Of a stretch of DNA of 64,000 bases, positions 46,129 to 57,536 are shown in pieces. Under the pieces are notes generated by a model that did no database searches, was not told where the DNA came from, and saw only the letters and a list, made by a program, of their open reading frames with translations. The DNA is taken from NCBI RefSeq assembly GCF_011759365.1, contig NZ_JAARLZ010000003.1, forward strand, positions 62,001 through 126,000, written 5' to 3'. Source of the DNA: Luteibacter anthropi (lineage in GTDB: Bacteria; Pseudomonadota; Gammaproteobacteria; Xanthomonadales; Rhodanobacteraceae). Each line of letters begins with the position of its first letter. Positions within the stretch are counted from its first letter, which is position 1. A program made the translations under genes and the position numbers.

Positions 46129-46141
46129 TACAATTCGGGTA
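46129..46141 (+). promoter_or_regulatory. possible -10 element directly before roxA
   Basis: TACAAT at 46129–46134 is followed by ATG at 46141, so a transcript starting about seven bases after this box would be almost leaderless. No ribosome-binding site is visible before ATG. The -35 region would fall in the REP arm, without a clear hexamer. Confidence 0.35.
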
Positions 46142-47343
46142 TGGCCATCCAGAATCCCTCCCGTAAAGCCCTCCCCATCGAAGTGCGCGGCAGCGCCAGC
46201 CAGCCGCTTGGCATGAGCGCCACGCAGTTCCTGCGCGATTACTGGCAGAAGCGCCCGTTGCTCATCCGCAACGCCTTCCCCGACTTCGAAAGCCCGATCG
46301 AACCCAACGATCTCGCCGGCCTGGCCTGCGAGGACGGCGTGCTTGCCCGCCTCATCGTCCATGACGAGAAGCGCGATCGCTGGACGGTGAAGAACGGCCC
46401 CTTCGACGAGGCCACCTTCGGCAAGACCCCCAAGCGCGACTGGACCCTGCTGGTGCAGGACGTCGATAAATGGGACGCCGACGTGGCCGCCCTGCTCGAC
46501 ACCTTCGCCTTCCTGCCCTCCTGGCGCCTGGACGACATCATGATCTCCTACGCCGAGGACGGCGGTGGCGTGGGCGCGCATGTCGACCAGTACGACGTCT
46601 TCCTGCTCCAGGGCGTCGGCCAGCGTCACTGGGCGATCAGCGACGACCCCGACGCCCCGCTCGACTTCCGCGACGACGTGGAACTGAAGCAGCTCAAGAC
46701 CTTCGAACCCACCCACGAATGGCTGCTGGAACCGGGCGACATGCTGTACCTGCCCCCGGGCGTGCCCCACGACGGCGTGGCCATCGGCGACTGCATGACC
46801 ATCTCGGTCGGCATGCGCGCACCCTCGCAGGCGGAGCTGACCGGCGACCTCGCTGACTTTCTCGCCGAGCGCATGCCCGAGGAACTGCGCTACACCGACC
46901 CCGACCTGGCCCCCGCCAAGCGGGCCGGCGAGATCGATACGGCCGCCCTCAACCGGGTTCGCCAGGCCGTGCCGTTCGCCAGCGCCCTCGACCGCGACCT
47001 GCTCTCCGACTGGTTCGGCCGCTTCATTACCCGCTACCGCAACGCCCAGGATGCCGTCGCCCCGCCGAAGGCCACCACGGCCGCCGCGCTGGACAAAGCC
47101 CTGGAAGCTGGCTCGGGCCTCGTCCGCCACCCCTACGCCCGGATCGCCTGGGTACGCGGCAAGAAGGACGCCACCCTCTACGTGAGCGGCCATGCCTACG
47201 AATGCCCGGTCGATCTGGCCGAACGCCTGTCGGGCGAGCGCGAACTGGCCTTCGACGCCCTGCCTTCCGCGGCCGCCCGCACCACCCTGCTGGCCCTGAT
47301 CAATGACGGCCATCTCGCCGTACGCAAAGGCCGTCGCCGGTGA
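46141..47343 (+). CDS. roxA: 50S ribosomal protein L16 arginine 3-hydroxylase (JmjC-type)
   Basis: This 400-residue 2-oxoglutarate/Fe(II) oxygenase of the YcfD/RoxA family has the facial triad His147-x-Asp149 (GVGAHVDQYDVFLL) and His210 (GVPHDGVA). LLVQDVDKWDADVAALLDTF and the C-terminal winged-helix region complete the family pattern. It hydroxylates an Arg of ribosomal protein L16. It overlaps the next gene by 4 bases (GTGA). Translation of this ATG lacks an obvious ribosome-binding site. Confidence 0.92.
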   Translation: MAIQNPSRKALPIEVRGSASQPLGMSATQFLRDYWQKRPLLIRNAFPDFESPIEPNDLAGLACEDGVLARLIVHDEKRDRWTVKNGPFDEATFGKTPKRDWTLLVQDVDKWDADVAALLDTFAFLPSWRLDDIMISYAEDGGGVGAHVDQYDVFLLQGVGQRHWAISDDPDAPLDFRDDVELKQLKTFEPTHEWLLEPGDMLYLPPGVPHDGVAIGDCMTISVGMRAPSQAELTGDLADFLAERMPEELRYTDPDLAPAKRAGEIDTAALNRVRQAVPFASALDRDLLSDWFGRFITRYRNAQDAVAPPKATTAAALDKALEAGSGLVRHPYARIAWVRGKKDATLYVSGHAYECPVDLAERLSGERELAFDALPSAAARTTLLALINDGHLAVRKGRRR

Positions 47344-47834
47344 CCGGGCAGGCTGACACGCGCCTGCTGGCCCTGGACCGCACCGGGCTGGAAGCCGCGC
47401 ATGTCAGCCTGCTCGCCGCGGCCCGCTACCGGGTCTGCATCTACCTGCCGGTGGTGGATGCCGGCCTGTTCGAAAGCGAGGCCGCATTGGCCGGGCTACG
47501 CCGCATCGCCACCAGCGGCCGGCACGCCCGCATCCGCCTGATCACCCACGAGGCCAATCGCGCCCATCGCGAGGGCCATCGCCTGATCGCCCTCGCCCAG
47601 CGACTGCCCACCGCCGTGAGCATCCGCGTCCCCTCCGACGAAACTCATCTTCGCTATGCCTCGGCCTTCGTCACCGATGAGGCCAGTGCGTATCTGTTCA
47701 GGAGCGTGGCCGCCCGTTTCGATGCCGAGGGCGACCTGGCCCGACCCGGTGAGACCTCTCGCCTGACGGCGTATTTCGACGAAGTCTGGGAGCGGGCCGA
47801 GCCGGCGTGGGAGATAAGACCACTCGGTATTTGA
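47340..47834 (+). CDS. conserved hypothetical protein coupled to roxA
   Basis: This 164-residue soluble protein with a GTG start overlaps the roxA stop (GTGA). It has RYRVCIYLPVVDAGLFESEAAL, RIRLITHEANRAHREGHRLIAL and SETHLRY-like (SDETHLRYASAF) segments, an alpha/beta pattern that recalls phospholipase-D-like folds but lacks a clear HKD motif. I do not recognise a function. Coupling to roxA suggests a role connected with ribosome modification or cellular status, but this is inference. Confidence 0.72.
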   Translation: MTGQADTRLLALDRTGLEAAHVSLLAAARYRVCIYLPVVDAGLFESEAALAGLRRIATSGRHARIRLITHEANRAHREGHRLIALAQRLPTAVSIRVPSDETHLRYASAFVTDEASAYLFRSVAARFDAEGDLARPGETSRLTAYFDEVWERAEPAWEIRPLGI

Positions 47835-47859
47835 CCTTCGTCGAATTACCGCAAATAGG

Positions 47860-47890
47860 TTGGCGCGGCGCAGCAGGGCGGGGCTATAAT
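47860..47890 (+). promoter_or_regulatory. candidate promoter of the sucA operon
   Basis: TATAAT at 47885–47890 is a perfect -10; TTGGCG at 47860–47865 could be the -35 with a long 19-base spacer. It lies 79 bases upstream of the sucA GTG. Confidence 0.5.
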
Positions 47891-47969
47891 TAACGGATTC
47901 TTAGTGCCGCGGGGGCCGTCCCCACATGCCTCCGCGACACCCCGCCCTTCTCCGTGTGCCGGTGGTGAC

Positions 47970-50819
47970 GTGAGCGCAAACCTGATCCGCGAGTTTTCCG
48001 AATCCTCCCAACTCGCCGGCGGCAACGCCGATTACGTAGAGCAAGTCTACGAAGCCTGGCTGGCCGATTCCGGCTCTGTCCCGGCCGAATGGGATGCCTA
48101 TTTCAAGTCCTTCAAGGGCCGTGAGGCGGGCGATGTTCCGCACTCCGACGCCATTGCCCGCATCGAGGCCGCGCAGAAACAGCGCCGTGGCAGCGGCGGT
48201 GCCGTGGCCGGTCCGGTCGACGACGCCTACGCGCGAAAGCAGGCCGGCGTGCTCCGCCTGCTCACCGCTTACCGCTCGCGCGGCCACCTCGGCGCCCAGC
48301 TCGATCCGCTTGGCCTGACCAAGCCGGATCTCGACGCCCCGGACCTCGGCCTCGCCTTCCACGGCCTGTCCGACGCCGACCTCGACACCGAGTTCGACGC
48401 AGGCACCTTCGCCGGCGGCGGCAAGCGCGTGAAGCTGCGCGACCTGCTCGCCACGCTCAAGAAGGTCTACGCCGGCACCGTCGGTGCCGAGTTCATGTAC
48501 ATCTCCGACTACGAGCAGCGCTCGTGGATCTACTCGCGCCTGGAAAAGGCCGCGGGTAATCCCGGCCTGCAGAAGAGCGAGAAGGTGCGCGTTCTCGAAG
48601 CGCTCACCGCGGCCGAAGGCCTCGAGCGCTACCTGCACACCAAGTACGTCGGCCAGAAGCGCTTCTCGCTCGAAGGCGGCGACAGCCTCATCCCGATGGT
48701 CGACGACGTCGTCCGCGCCGCCGGCGACAACGGCGTCAAGGAAGTCGTGATCGGCATGGCCCACCGTGGCCGCCTCAACGTGCTGGTCAACATCCTCGGC
48801 AAGGCTCCCGCGCAGCTCTTCAACGAGTTCGAGGGCAAGTTCGAGCACGACGACAGCCCGATCCACACCGGCGACGTGAAGTACCACATGGGCTTCTCCG
48901 CCGACGTCAAGACGCCGAACGGCGGCGTGCACGTGGCGCTGGCCTTCAACCCGTCGCACCTGGAAATCGTGAACCCCGTGGTGGCCGGCTCGGTGCATGC
49001 GCGCCAGTGCCGTCGCCGCGACACCGCCCGCGAGAAGTCGCTGGCCGTGCTGATCCACGGCGACGCCGCCTTCGCGGGCCAGGGCGTCAACATGGAGCTC
49101 CTGCAGATGTCGCAGGCCCGTGGCTTCGCCATCGGCGGCACGCTGCACCTGGTGGTCAACAACCAGGTGGGCTTCACCACGTCCAAGCGCGAAGACTCCC
49201 GTTCCACGCTGTACTGCACCGACCTGGCCAAGATGGTCAACGCGCCGGTCTTCCACGTGAACGGCGACGATCCGGAAGCCGTGATCCAGGTCACCCGCCT
49301 GGCCTACGAATTCCGCAAGCAGTTCAAGAAGGACGTCGTCATCGACCTCGTCTGCTACCGTCGCCACGGCCACAACGAGGCCGACGAGCCGGCAGCCACC
49401 CAGCCGCTCATGTACCAGGTGATCCGCAAGCGCCCCACCACGCGCGACCTCTACGCGCAGGCGCTGGTCAAGGATTCCACCATCGGTACCGACGACGGCC
49501 AGAAGATGCTCGACGATTACCGCAGCCGCCTCGAAAAGGGCGCCTCGCTGATCGCCATCGATCCGAACCCGCAGCGTGACATCGCCGTCGACTGGGCCCG
49601 CTTCCAGGGCAACAAGCTGTCGATGGAAGTGAACACGGGCGTGTCCCGCGAAGTGATGGGCAAGGTGCTCGACACCCTGCTGGACATCCCGTCCAACGTC
49701 ACCCTGCACGCGCGCGTCGCCAAGATCTACGACGACCGTCGCAAGATGGCCTCGGGCGAGCTGCCGGGCGACTGGGGCTTTGCCGAGAACCTCGCCTACG
49801 GCACGCTCATCGCCGAAGGCAACGACCTGCGCGTCGTGGGCCAGGATGCCGGCCGTGGCACGTTCTTCCATCGCCACGCGGTGCTGCACGACCAGAACAG
49901 CGACGACACCTACATGCCGCTGCAGAAGGTCCGCGAGGGCGCGCGCGTCGACGTCATCGACTCGCTGCTGTCCGAAGAAGCCGTCATGGCCTTCGAATAC
50001 GGCGAAGCCACCACGTCGCCCGACCAGCTCACGATCTGGGAAGGCCAGTTCGGCGACTTCGCCAACGGCGCCCAGGTGGTGATCGACCAGTTCATCAGCT
50101 CCGGCGAAGCCAAGTGGGACCGCCTCTGCGGCCTCTCGCTCTTCCTGCCGCACGGCTACGAAGGCCAGGGTCCGGAGCACTCCTCCGCCCGCCTCGAACG
50201 CTTCCTGCAGCTGTGCGCGCTCGACAACATGCAGGTCTGCGTGCCCACCACGCCGGCCCAGGCCTTCCACATGATCCGCCGCCAGCAGGTGCGCCCGGTG
50301 CGCAAGCCGCTGATCGTGATGACGCCGAAGTCGCTGCTGCGCCACAAGCTGGCCGTGTCCACGCTCGACGAGCTGGCCAATGGCAAGTTCCAGCTGGTGA
50401 TCGGCGAGCACCGCGACGTGGCGGCCAAGAAGGTCAAGCGCGTCGTGCTGTGCTCGGGCAAGGTCTACTACGACCTGCTCGAAGACGCCGAGAAGCGTGG
50501 CCTCAACGACGTGGCCATCGTGCGCGTGGAACAGCTCTACCCGTTCCCGCGTCCGGAAGTCACCGCCGAGCTCGAAAAGTACCCCGCCGCGAAGGAAGTG
50601 GTGTGGTGCCAGGAAGAACCCATGAACCAGGGTGCCTGGTTCCAGATCCGCCACCATCTGCAGGCCTGCATCAACTCGAAGCAGAGCCTCTCGTACGCTG
50701 GCCGCAACCGTTCGCCGTCGCCGGCAGCGGGCCATCTCAACACCCATATCGCCGAACAGACGGCGCTCGTCGAACAGGCGCTCGTCGCGCCGGTCGGCAC
50801 CGATCACGCAGCGGAGTAA
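47970..50819 (+). CDS. sucA: 2-oxoglutarate dehydrogenase E1 component
   Basis: This 949-residue thiamine-diphosphate enzyme decarboxylates 2-oxoglutarate and acylates the lipoyl group of SucB. Family segments include [69 protein letters not shown] and [21 protein letters not shown] choose GTG 47970 (SANLIREF), preceded by GGTGGTGAC, over the longer frame start at 47904. sucB follows after 7 bases. Confidence 0.97.
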   Translation: MSANLIREFSESSQLAGGNADYVEQVYEAWLADSGSVPAEWDAYFKSFKGREAGDVPHSDAIARIEAAQKQRRGSGGAVAGPVDDAYARKQAGVLRLLTAYRSRGHLGAQLDPLGLTKPDLDAPDLGLAFHGLSDADLDTEFDAGTFAGGGKRVKLRDLLATLKKVYAGTVGAEFMYISDYEQRSWIYSRLEKAAGNPGLQKSEKVRVLEALTAAEGLERYLHTKYVGQKRFSLEGGDSLIPMVDDVVRAAGDNGVKEVVIGMAHRGRLNVLVNILGKAPAQLFNEFEGKFEHDDSPIHTGDVKYHMGFSADVKTPNGGVHVALAFNPSHLEIVNPVVAGSVHARQCRRRDTAREKSLAVLIHGDAAFAGQGVNMELLQMSQARGFAIGGTLHLVVNNQVGFTTSKREDSRSTLYCTDLAKMVNAPVFHVNGDDPEAVIQVTRLAYEFRKQFKKDVVIDLVCYRRHGHNEADEPAATQPLMYQVIRKRPTTRDLYAQALVKDSTIGTDDGQKMLDDYRSRLEKGASLIAIDPNPQRDIAVDWARFQGNKLSMEVNTGVSREVMGKVLDTLLDIPSNVTLHARVAKIYDDRRKMASGELPGDWGFAENLAYGTLIAEGNDLRVVGQDAGRGTFFHRHAVLHDQNSDDTYMPLQKVREGARVDVIDSLLSEEAVMAFEYGEATTSPDQLTIWEGQFGDFANGAQVVIDQFISSGEAKWDRLCGLSLFLPHGYEGQGPEHSSARLERFLQLCALDNMQVCVPTTPAQAFHMIRRQQVRPVRKPLIVMTPKSLLRHKLAVSTLDELANGKFQLVIGEHRDVAAKKVKRVVLCSGKVYYDLLEDAEKRGLNDVAIVRVEQLYPFPRPEVTAELEKYPAAKEVVWCQEEPMNQGAWFQIRHHLQACINSKQSLSYAGRNRSPSPAAGHLNTHIAEQTALVEQALVAPVGTDHAAE

Positions 50820-50826
50820 GACAAGC

Positions 50827-52029
50827 ATGTCCATCGAAGTCAAAGTACCGGTCCTGCCCGAGTCGGTCTCCGACGCGCTCATCGCCACCTGGCACAAGAA
50901 GGCCGGTGACGCCGTCAAGCGCGACGAAAACCTCCTCGATCTGGAAACCGACAAGGTCGTCCTCGAAGTGCCCTCCCCGGTCGACGGCGTGCTGAAGGAA
51001 ATCAAGTTCGAAGAAGGCTCCACCGTCACCAGCAGCCAGGTCATTGCCGTGATCGAGGAAGGCGCCGCTGCCGCTGCTGCGCCGGCCCCGGCCGCCGCTC
51101 CGGCCGCTGCCGAAGCCCCGAAGGCCGAAGCCTCCAAGGAAGCCCCGAAGGGCGTCGACGAACTCTCCCCGGCCGGCCGTCGCGTCGCCGTGGAAGAAAA
51201 CATCGATCCGTCCAAGGTCGCCGGCACCGGCCGCGACGGCCGCGTGACCAAGGAAGACCTGGTCAACGCCGCCAAGGGTGGTTCCGCCCCGGCTGCCGCC
51301 GCGCCCGCCGCCAGGCCCACCCCGGGTTCGCGTCCGGAAGAGCGCGTGCCGATGACCCGCATCCGCACCCGCATCGCCGAGCGCCTGATGCAGTCGAAGA
51401 ACTCCATCGCGATGCTCACCTCGTTCAACGAAGTGAACCTCGCCGAGGTGGTGAAGCTGCGCAAGAGCCTGGGCGAGCAGTTCGAAAAGGCCAACGGCGT
51501 GAAGCTGGGCTTCATGAGCTTCTTCGTGAAGGCCGCCACCGAAGCGCTCAAGCGCTACCCCGTGATCAACGCCTCGGTCGATGGCAGCGACATCATCTAT
51601 CACGGCTACCAGGACATCTCGATCGCCGTGTCCACCGACAAGGGCCTGGTCACGCCGGTGCTGCGCGACGTGCAGGACATGTCGTTCGCCGACGTCGAGA
51701 AGGGCATCCTCGGTTATGCCAAGAAGGCCCGTGACGGCAAGCTCGGCCTGGACGACCTCCAGGGCGGCACCTTCACCATCACCAATGGCGGCACCTTCGG
51801 TTCGCTGCTCTCCACGCCCATCGTGAACCCGCCGCAGAGCGCCATCCTCGGCATGCACACGATCAAGGAGCGCCCGATCGTCGAGAACGGCCAGGTGATC
51901 GCCGCTCCGATGATGTACCTGGCCCTGTCGTACGACCACCGGATCATCGACGGCCGCGACGCCGTGCTGTTCCTGGTCGACATCAAGAACCAGCTCGAAA
52001 ACCCGCAGCGCATGCTGCTCGGCCTGTAA
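50827..52029 (+). CDS. sucB: dihydrolipoyllysine-residue succinyltransferase (E2)
   Basis: This 400-residue E2 has one lipoyl domain ([19 protein letters not shown]; lipoylated Lys43), an Ala/Pro linker, a peripheral-subunit-binding domain ([26 protein letters not shown], residues about 116–141) and the catalytic domain with [12 protein letters not shown]. It transfers succinyl groups to CoA. It lies 7 bases after sucA, so the two are co-transcribed. A perfect terminator hairpin follows before lpdA. Confidence 0.97.
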   Translation: MSIEVKVPVLPESVSDALIATWHKKAGDAVKRDENLLDLETDKVVLEVPSPVDGVLKEIKFEEGSTVTSSQVIAVIEEGAAAAAAPAPAAAPAAAEAPKAEASKEAPKGVDELSPAGRRVAVEENIDPSKVAGTGRDGRVTKEDLVNAAKGGSAPAAAAPAARPTPGSRPEERVPMTRIRTRIAERLMQSKNSIAMLTSFNEVNLAEVVKLRKSLGEQFEKANGVKLGFMSFFVKAATEALKRYPVINASVDGSDIIYHGYQDISIAVSTDKGLVTPVLRDVQDMSFADVEKGILGYAKKARDGKLGLDDLQGGTFTITNGGTFGSLLSTPIVNPPQSAILGMHTIKERPIVENGQVIAAPMMYLALSYDHRIIDGRDAVLFLVDIKNQLENPQRMLLGL

Positions 52030-52055
52030 TGGCCGCCTGAAGGCCTATGTGAAGG

Positions 52056-52080
52056 CGGGAGTCGAAAGACTCCCGTTTTC
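52056..52080 (+). terminator. rho-independent terminator between sucB and lpdA
   Basis: A perfect 8-bp stem, CGGGAGTC/GACTCCCG, with a GAAA loop is followed by TTTTC. It separates sucAB from lpdA by partial or full termination. Confidence 0.88.
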
Positions 52081-52107
52081 ATGTTCCGCCCCCATATTTA
52101 GCGGTAG

Positions 52108-53565
<1,458 letters not shown>

Positions 53566-53579
53566 TCGCCCTGTTGGCA

Positions 53580-53613
53580 AAAGCCCGTCCATGCGCAAGC
53601 ATGGGCGGGCTTT
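53580..53613 (+). terminator. rho-independent terminator after lpdA
   Basis: A 15-bp stem (AAAGCCCGTCCATGC with GCATGGGCGGGCTTT, one T-G pair) surrounds a GCAA loop. Confidence 0.9.
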
Positions 53614-53641
53614 GTCGTTTCTACGGTACGCAGCGGCGTTT

Positions 53642-53728
53642 CTGTAGGAGCGCGCCCTGCGCGCGACTGGTTTTCGCGTCCATGTTGTTTCTCGCGAAAA
53701 CCAGTCGCGCGCAGGGCGCGCTCCTACA
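53642..53728. repeat. REP pair forming a perfect 36-bp-stem palindrome
   Basis: The arms run TGTAGGAGCGCGCCCTGCGC... and end with ...TTTTCGCG; the opposite arm is its exact complement through CTCCTACA. The loop is 14 bases. Pairing extends past the usual REP arm into TTTTCGCG. Confidence 0.95.
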
Positions 53729-53749
53729 CAAACATCGTGAGGTGGGTTT

Positions 53750-54352
53750 ATGCGCAACATCCAATCCCTCTGCGTCTACTGCGGCTCCAGCAGCGGCGCG
53801 CATCCGGAGTACACGGAGGTCGCGACGGCCTTCGGCACGCGCCTGGCGAAGGAAGGCATCGCCCTGGTCTACGGTGGCGGCAAGGTCGGCCTGATGGGCA
53901 CCGTGGCCGATGCCGTGCTCGCGGCCGGCGGCCGTGTCATCGGCGTGATCCCGCGCCAGCTGGTCGAGAAGGAAGTGGCGCACCCGGGCCTTACCGAGAT
54001 CCATGTCGTCGAGACCATGCACCAGCGCAAGACGCGCATGTATGAACTCTCGGAAGCCTTCGTCGCCCTGCCCGGCGGCTTCGGCACCATGGATGAGATG
54101 TTCGAGATGCTGACCTGGGCGCAGCTCGGCCTGCACACCTACCCTTGCGCCTATCTCGACGTACGCGGCTTCTACAGCCACCTCGCCGCCGCCATGGACC
54201 ACATGGTGGACGAAGGCTTCGTGCGGAAGATCCAGCGCGACCAGGTGTGGTTCGGCGAAAGCATGGATGCCTTGTTCGACTGGATGAAGCACTACGAGTC
54301 CACGTACACGCCCAAGTGGATCACGCCGAGCAGCATCGACAGCCAGTCGTGA
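53750..54352 (+). CDS. LOG-family protein (TIGR00730; nucleoside 5'-monophosphate phosphoribohydrolase)
   Basis: This 200-residue lysine-decarboxylase-like fold has the LOG active-site motif PGGFGTMDE at about residues 108–116, plus LVYGGGKVGLMG and MHQRKTRM. LOG enzymes release adenine-type bases (cytokinins) from nucleotides; many bacterial members have other nucleotide substrates. GAGGTGGG precedes ATG 53750. The next gene begins 8 bases after the stop, probably in one transcript. Confidence 0.92.
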   Translation: MRNIQSLCVYCGSSSGAHPEYTEVATAFGTRLAKEGIALVYGGGKVGLMGTVADAVLAAGGRVIGVIPRQLVEKEVAHPGLTEIHVVETMHQRKTRMYELSEAFVALPGGFGTMDEMFEMLTWAQLGLHTYPCAYLDVRGFYSHLAAAMDHMVDEGFVRKIQRDQVWFGESMDALFDWMKHYESTYTPKWITPSSIDSQS

Positions 54353-54360
54353 GGTCTCCC

Positions 54361-55353
54361 ATGCCATCGTTCCGCGCCTTCCGTATCCATAACGACGACG
54401 CCGGCCATCGCGCCGGCATCGAGACGATGACGCTCGATGCGCTTACGCCGGGCGACGTGGTCATCCAGGCCCAGTGGTCGTCGGTGAACTACAAGGATGC
54501 GCTGGCCGGTACGGGCAAGGGGAAGATCCTCCGCCGCTTTCCGCTCAACGGTGGCATCGATGTGGCGGGTGTCGTGGCAGCATCCACGTCACCCGCGTTT
54601 CGCGAAGGCGACAAGGTGCTGGCCACCGGCTGCGGCATCTCCGAAACCCTGGATGGCGGCTATGCGGAGTACGTGCGCCTGCCCGCCTCCGCCGTGGTTG
54701 CGCTGCCCGGTTCGCTGACCACGCGCGAAGCCATGATCATCGGCACGGCAGGCTATACGGCTGCGCTGGCGCTGCTGCGCATGACCGACAACCGCCAGAC
54801 GCCCGCAAAAGGCCCCATCGCCATTACGGGCGCCACGGGTGGCGTCGGCATGCTCGGCATCGATATCTTCAGCCGCGCCGGTTACGAAGTGCATGCCATC
54901 AGCGGCAAGCACGATCGCTTCGATACCCTGCGCCAGCTCGGTGCCACCACCTGCCTGGATCGTCATGCGCTGGCCTTCAGTGGCAAGCCACTTGATTCGG
55001 CGCGCTATGGCGGCCTGCTCGACAACGTCGGTGGCAAGACACTCGCCGGCCTGCTGCCGCTCATCGCGCCTTACGGCAACGCCGCCATTTGCGGTAACGC
55101 GGGCGGCCCGGAACTGGCTACCACCGTCCTGCCCTTCATCCTGCGCGGTGTGAGCCTGCTGGGGATCGCCTCGGCCGGGAGCCCCCGCGATGTGCGTGAG
55201 AACGTCTGGCAGCGCCTTGCAGGCGAATGGCGCCCCCGCCACCTGGACACCATCTGCACCCGGGAAGTGGCTCTGGATCAGGTTACGAGCGTTTTCGAGG
55301 GCATGCTGGCAGGCGGGTCGTTTGGCCGCACCGTCGTGCGGATCGCCCCTTAG
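54361..55353 (+). CDS. YhdH/AcuI-type NADPH-dependent oxidoreductase
   Basis: This 330-residue MDR-superfamily enzyme has VVIQAQWSSVNYKDALAGTG, GIDVAGVV, the cofactor loop AITGATGGVGMLGIDIF and a C-terminal FEGMLAGGSFGRTVVRI. It matches the YhdH/YhfP family, which reduces acrylyl-CoA; acrylyl-CoA or a related enoyl substrate is likely but not certain. It lacks the zinc sites of alcohol dehydrogenases. GAGG lies 6 bases before ATG 54361. Its TAG stop is not REP-derived. Confidence 0.9.
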   Translation: MPSFRAFRIHNDDAGHRAGIETMTLDALTPGDVVIQAQWSSVNYKDALAGTGKGKILRRFPLNGGIDVAGVVAASTSPAFREGDKVLATGCGISETLDGGYAEYVRLPASAVVALPGSLTTREAMIIGTAGYTAALALLRMTDNRQTPAKGPIAITGATGGVGMLGIDIFSRAGYEVHAISGKHDRFDTLRQLGATTCLDRHALAFSGKPLDSARYGGLLDNVGGKTLAGLLPLIAPYGNAAICGNAGGPELATTVLPFILRGVSLLGIASAGSPRDVRENVWQRLAGEWRPRHLDTICTREVALDQVTSVFEGMLAGGSFGRTVVRIAP

Positions 55354-55483
55354 GAGATTTTCGACATTGCGGCCCGGGCCGTGGCCGGTAGAATGGCCTC
55401 GCCGAAAGCGCATCACGTGACGGGTTTTCGTCGCGGCGCCCAAAGACAAGAACACATCGGGCAGCAGGCCCGGGGGAAAGTGA

Positions 55484-55849
55484 ATGGCTCGTATCCTGAT
55501 CGTCGACGATTCGCCGTCGCAGTTGCTGGGCATCAAGCGCATCGTTGAAAAGCTGGGCCATGAGGCCATCACGGCGGAAGACGGCGCGCAAGGCGTCGAG
55601 GTCGCCAAGCGCGAGCTGCCCGACCTCATCCTGATGGACGTGGTCATGCCCAACCTCAATGGTTTCCAGGCGACCCGCACCATCGCCAAGGAAGACACCA
55701 CCAAGCACATCCCCATCATCCTGGTCACCACGAAGGACCAGGACACCGACAAGGTCTGGGGCCTGCGCCAGGGCGCCAAGGCCTATGTGACCAAGCCGAT
55801 CCGCGAGGAAGAGCTGGTGGCTGCGCTGAAGGCGCACCTGCCGGCGTGA
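55484..55849 (+). CDS. pilH: single-domain response regulator PilH
   Basis: This 121-residue receiver domain has Asp8, Asp9 (VDDS), phosphoacceptor Asp52 (LILMDVVMPN) and Lys104 (VTKP). The segment LVTTKDQDTDKVWGLRQGAKAY is characteristic of PilH, the response regulator of the Pil-Chp twitching pathway. No pilG, pilI or pilJ is next to it, so it stands apart from its usual operon. Its product would be a phosphate sink or motor regulator for type IV pili. Confidence 0.9.
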   Translation: MARILIVDDSPSQLLGIKRIVEKLGHEAITAEDGAQGVEVAKRELPDLILMDVVMPNLNGFQATRTIAKEDTTKHIPIILVTTKDQDTDKVWGLRQGAKAYVTKPIREEELVAALKAHLPA

Positions 55850-55884
55850 TACCGGGCGCCATGCGCCTTGCGGGCTGACACCCC

Positions 55885-55971
55885 CTGTAGGAGCGCGCCT
55901 TGCGCGCGACCGGTGTTGGCGTAAATGTTGTTTTTCGCGAAAACCGGTCGCGCGCAAGGCGCGCTCCTACA
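55885..55971. repeat. REP pair
   Basis: The arms are CTGTAGGAGCGCGCC and GGCGCGCTCCTACA. The spacer contains TGTTGTTTTTCGCGAAAACC, similar to that of the REP at 53642. Confidence 0.93.
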
Positions 55972-56029
55972 AGAGCATGGCCGTCCGTGCAGTCGATCGC
56001 ATAGGCGATCCGCGCATAGCGCGGCTCGG

Positions 56030-56941
56030 TTAGCGCCGCGGGTCGAAGCCCTTGAACGCATCCTGGAACTCCGCGTACGCGGCCTGTTCCTCATGTGTCT
56101 CCGGCACCGGCACGCGGATCTCCAGCACCACGATCTGGTCGCCCGGCTCCGAACCCGGCAGGCCACGGCCCTTCAGGCGCAGCTTGCGGCCTGACTGCGA
56201 GCCTGCCGGAATGCGCAGGTCCACATGCCCGCCCAGCGTCGGCACGGGCACCGTGGCGCCCAGCGCGGCTTCCCAGGGGGAAATCGGCAGGATGTGCGTC
56301 ACCGTGCGGCCTTCCAACCGGAAGCGTGCGTCGTCGCGGATGGCGATTTCCAGCAGCAGGTCGCCCGATGGGCCACCGCCGGCTCCCGGATGACCCTGGC
56401 CGCTCAAACGGATGGTCTGTCCCGAAGCGATGCCGGCAGGGATCTTCACCTCCAGCACGCGCTCGCCACCCGACGAATCGTTGAGCACCACGCGCGTCTT
56501 GCCGCCGTTGTAGGCCGTCTGCAAGTCGGTTTCGATCTTCGCCTGGATGTCGCGGCCACGCCGCGCCTGCGTCTGCTGCTGGCCGCGACCACGGCCGCCG
56601 CCACCGAACAGGCTTTCGAAGAAGTCGCTGAAATCGCCGTTGCCACGGCCACCCATGTCGCCGAAGTCGAAGCCACCACCCTGCCCCCATCCCGGCGGCG
56701 GACGGAACTGCTCGCCCTGTCGATAGCCGCCAGCGCGGAACTGGTCGTAGGCGCGCCGCTTTTCAGGGTCTTTCAGCGCTTCGTTGGCCTCGTTGATGGC
56801 CTTGAACTTCTCTTCCGCACCCGGCTCCTTGTTCTTGTCCGGATGGTATTTGCGGGCAAGCTTGCGATACGCCGCCTTGATGTCGGCGTCGCTGGCGTCG
56901 GGCTTGACCCCGAGGGTCTCGTAATAATCCTTGAACTCCAC
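56030..56941 (-). CDS. cbpA: DnaJ-type co-chaperone CbpA
   Basis: This 303-residue protein has an N-terminal J domain ([20 protein letters not shown], then KYHPDKN with the HPD motif), a Gly/Phe/Arg-rich linker and two C-terminal substrate-binding domains. It lacks the Cys-rich zinc finger of DnaJ, as CbpA does. It stimulates DnaK and helps protein folding under stress; E. coli CbpA also binds curved DNA. It follows hsp20 on the same strand across a terminator. Confidence 0.92.
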   Translation of the reverse strand: MEFKDYYETLGVKPDASDADIKAAYRKLARKYHPDKNKEPGAEEKFKAINEANEALKDPEKRRAYDQFRAGGYRQGEQFRPPPGWGQGGGFDFGDMGGRGNGDFSDFFESLFGGGGRGRGQQQTQARRGRDIQAKIETDLQTAYNGGKTRVVLNDSSGGERVLEVKIPAGIASGQTIRLSGQGHPGAGGGPSGDLLLEIAIRDDARFRLEGRTVTHILPISPWEAALGATVPVPTLGGHVDLRIPAGSQSGRKLRLKGRGLPGSEPGDQIVVLEIRVPVPETHEEQAAYAEFQDAFKGFDPRR

Positions 56942-56971
56942 AGGCTCTCCCGGGCTTGTGTCGAAAAACCA

Positions 56972-57008
56972 AAAACGAAAGACCCGCGGTGGACCAATCC
57001 ACCGCGGG
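56972..57008 (-). terminator. rho-independent terminator after hsp20
   Basis: On the minus strand an 11-bp perfect stem (CCCGCGGTGGA/TCCACCGCGGG, 4-base loop) is followed by TCTTTCGTTTTT. It lies between hsp20 and cbpA, and the stop of hsp20 is 25 bases upstream. Confidence 0.88.
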
Positions 57009-57032
57009 CCAGGGGTGCAAGCTTAGACCGAA

Positions 57033-57485
57033 TCAGCCCGCGGCGTTGATCGCAATGCGACGCGGCGCGCTTTCGGCCTTCTTCGGAATGGCGATTTCAA
57101 GCACGCCATTGCGACCCGATGCGGTGATGCCTTCGGCATCGGCGCTGTCCGGCAGCGTGAAGCTGCGCTTGAAGGCGCCAGCCACGCGCTCCACGCGAGC
57201 GTACTTGCCTTCGGTCTCGCTCGTATAGGCCTTGCGTTCGCCCTTGATGCTGAGCACGTTCTTGTCCATCTGGATCTCGATGTCGGCGAGGTCCACGCCC
57301 GGTACGTCGGCCAGGATCAGGAAGCGCCCGGCCTCTTCACGAATGTCGATACGCGGCGCCCAGGCGGATTCCGTAGCGGTCACCGGTGCGGCGGCATCGC
57401 TGCCGAAGAAGTGATCGAACACATGACGAAGGTCTGCACCCACGGCCGGCGAACGACGGAAAGCGACATGACGAAGCTGGTTCAT
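57033..57485 (-). CDS. Hsp20/alpha-crystallin small heat-shock protein
   Basis: This 150-residue small heat-shock protein has the alpha-crystallin domain: APRIDIREEAGRFLILADVPGVDLADIEIQ, VLSIKGERKAY, VERVAGAFKRSFTLP and NGVLEIAIPKK, and ends in RRIAINAAG with an I-x-I-like tail (IAI). It holds unfolded proteins for other chaperones. The upstream region contains a sigma-32-like promoter; cbpA lies downstream. Confidence 0.94.
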   Translation of the reverse strand: MNQLRHVAFRRSPAVGADLRHVFDHFFGSDAAAPVTATESAWAPRIDIREEAGRFLILADVPGVDLADIEIQMDKNVLSIKGERKAYTSETEGKYARVERVAGAFKRSFTLPDSADAEGITASGRNGVLEIAIPKKAESAPRRIAINAAG

Positions 57486-57536
57486 CTGTTTGACTCCAAA
57501 GAAGTTTTCCGGCCCCGCGGCCGTCTGGGCAGAAAG

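Noticed and set aside
47901-51551. 1216-codon minus-strand frame opposite sucA/sucB
   Set aside because: Composition is that of an antisense shadow; sucA and sucB on the plus strand are certain.
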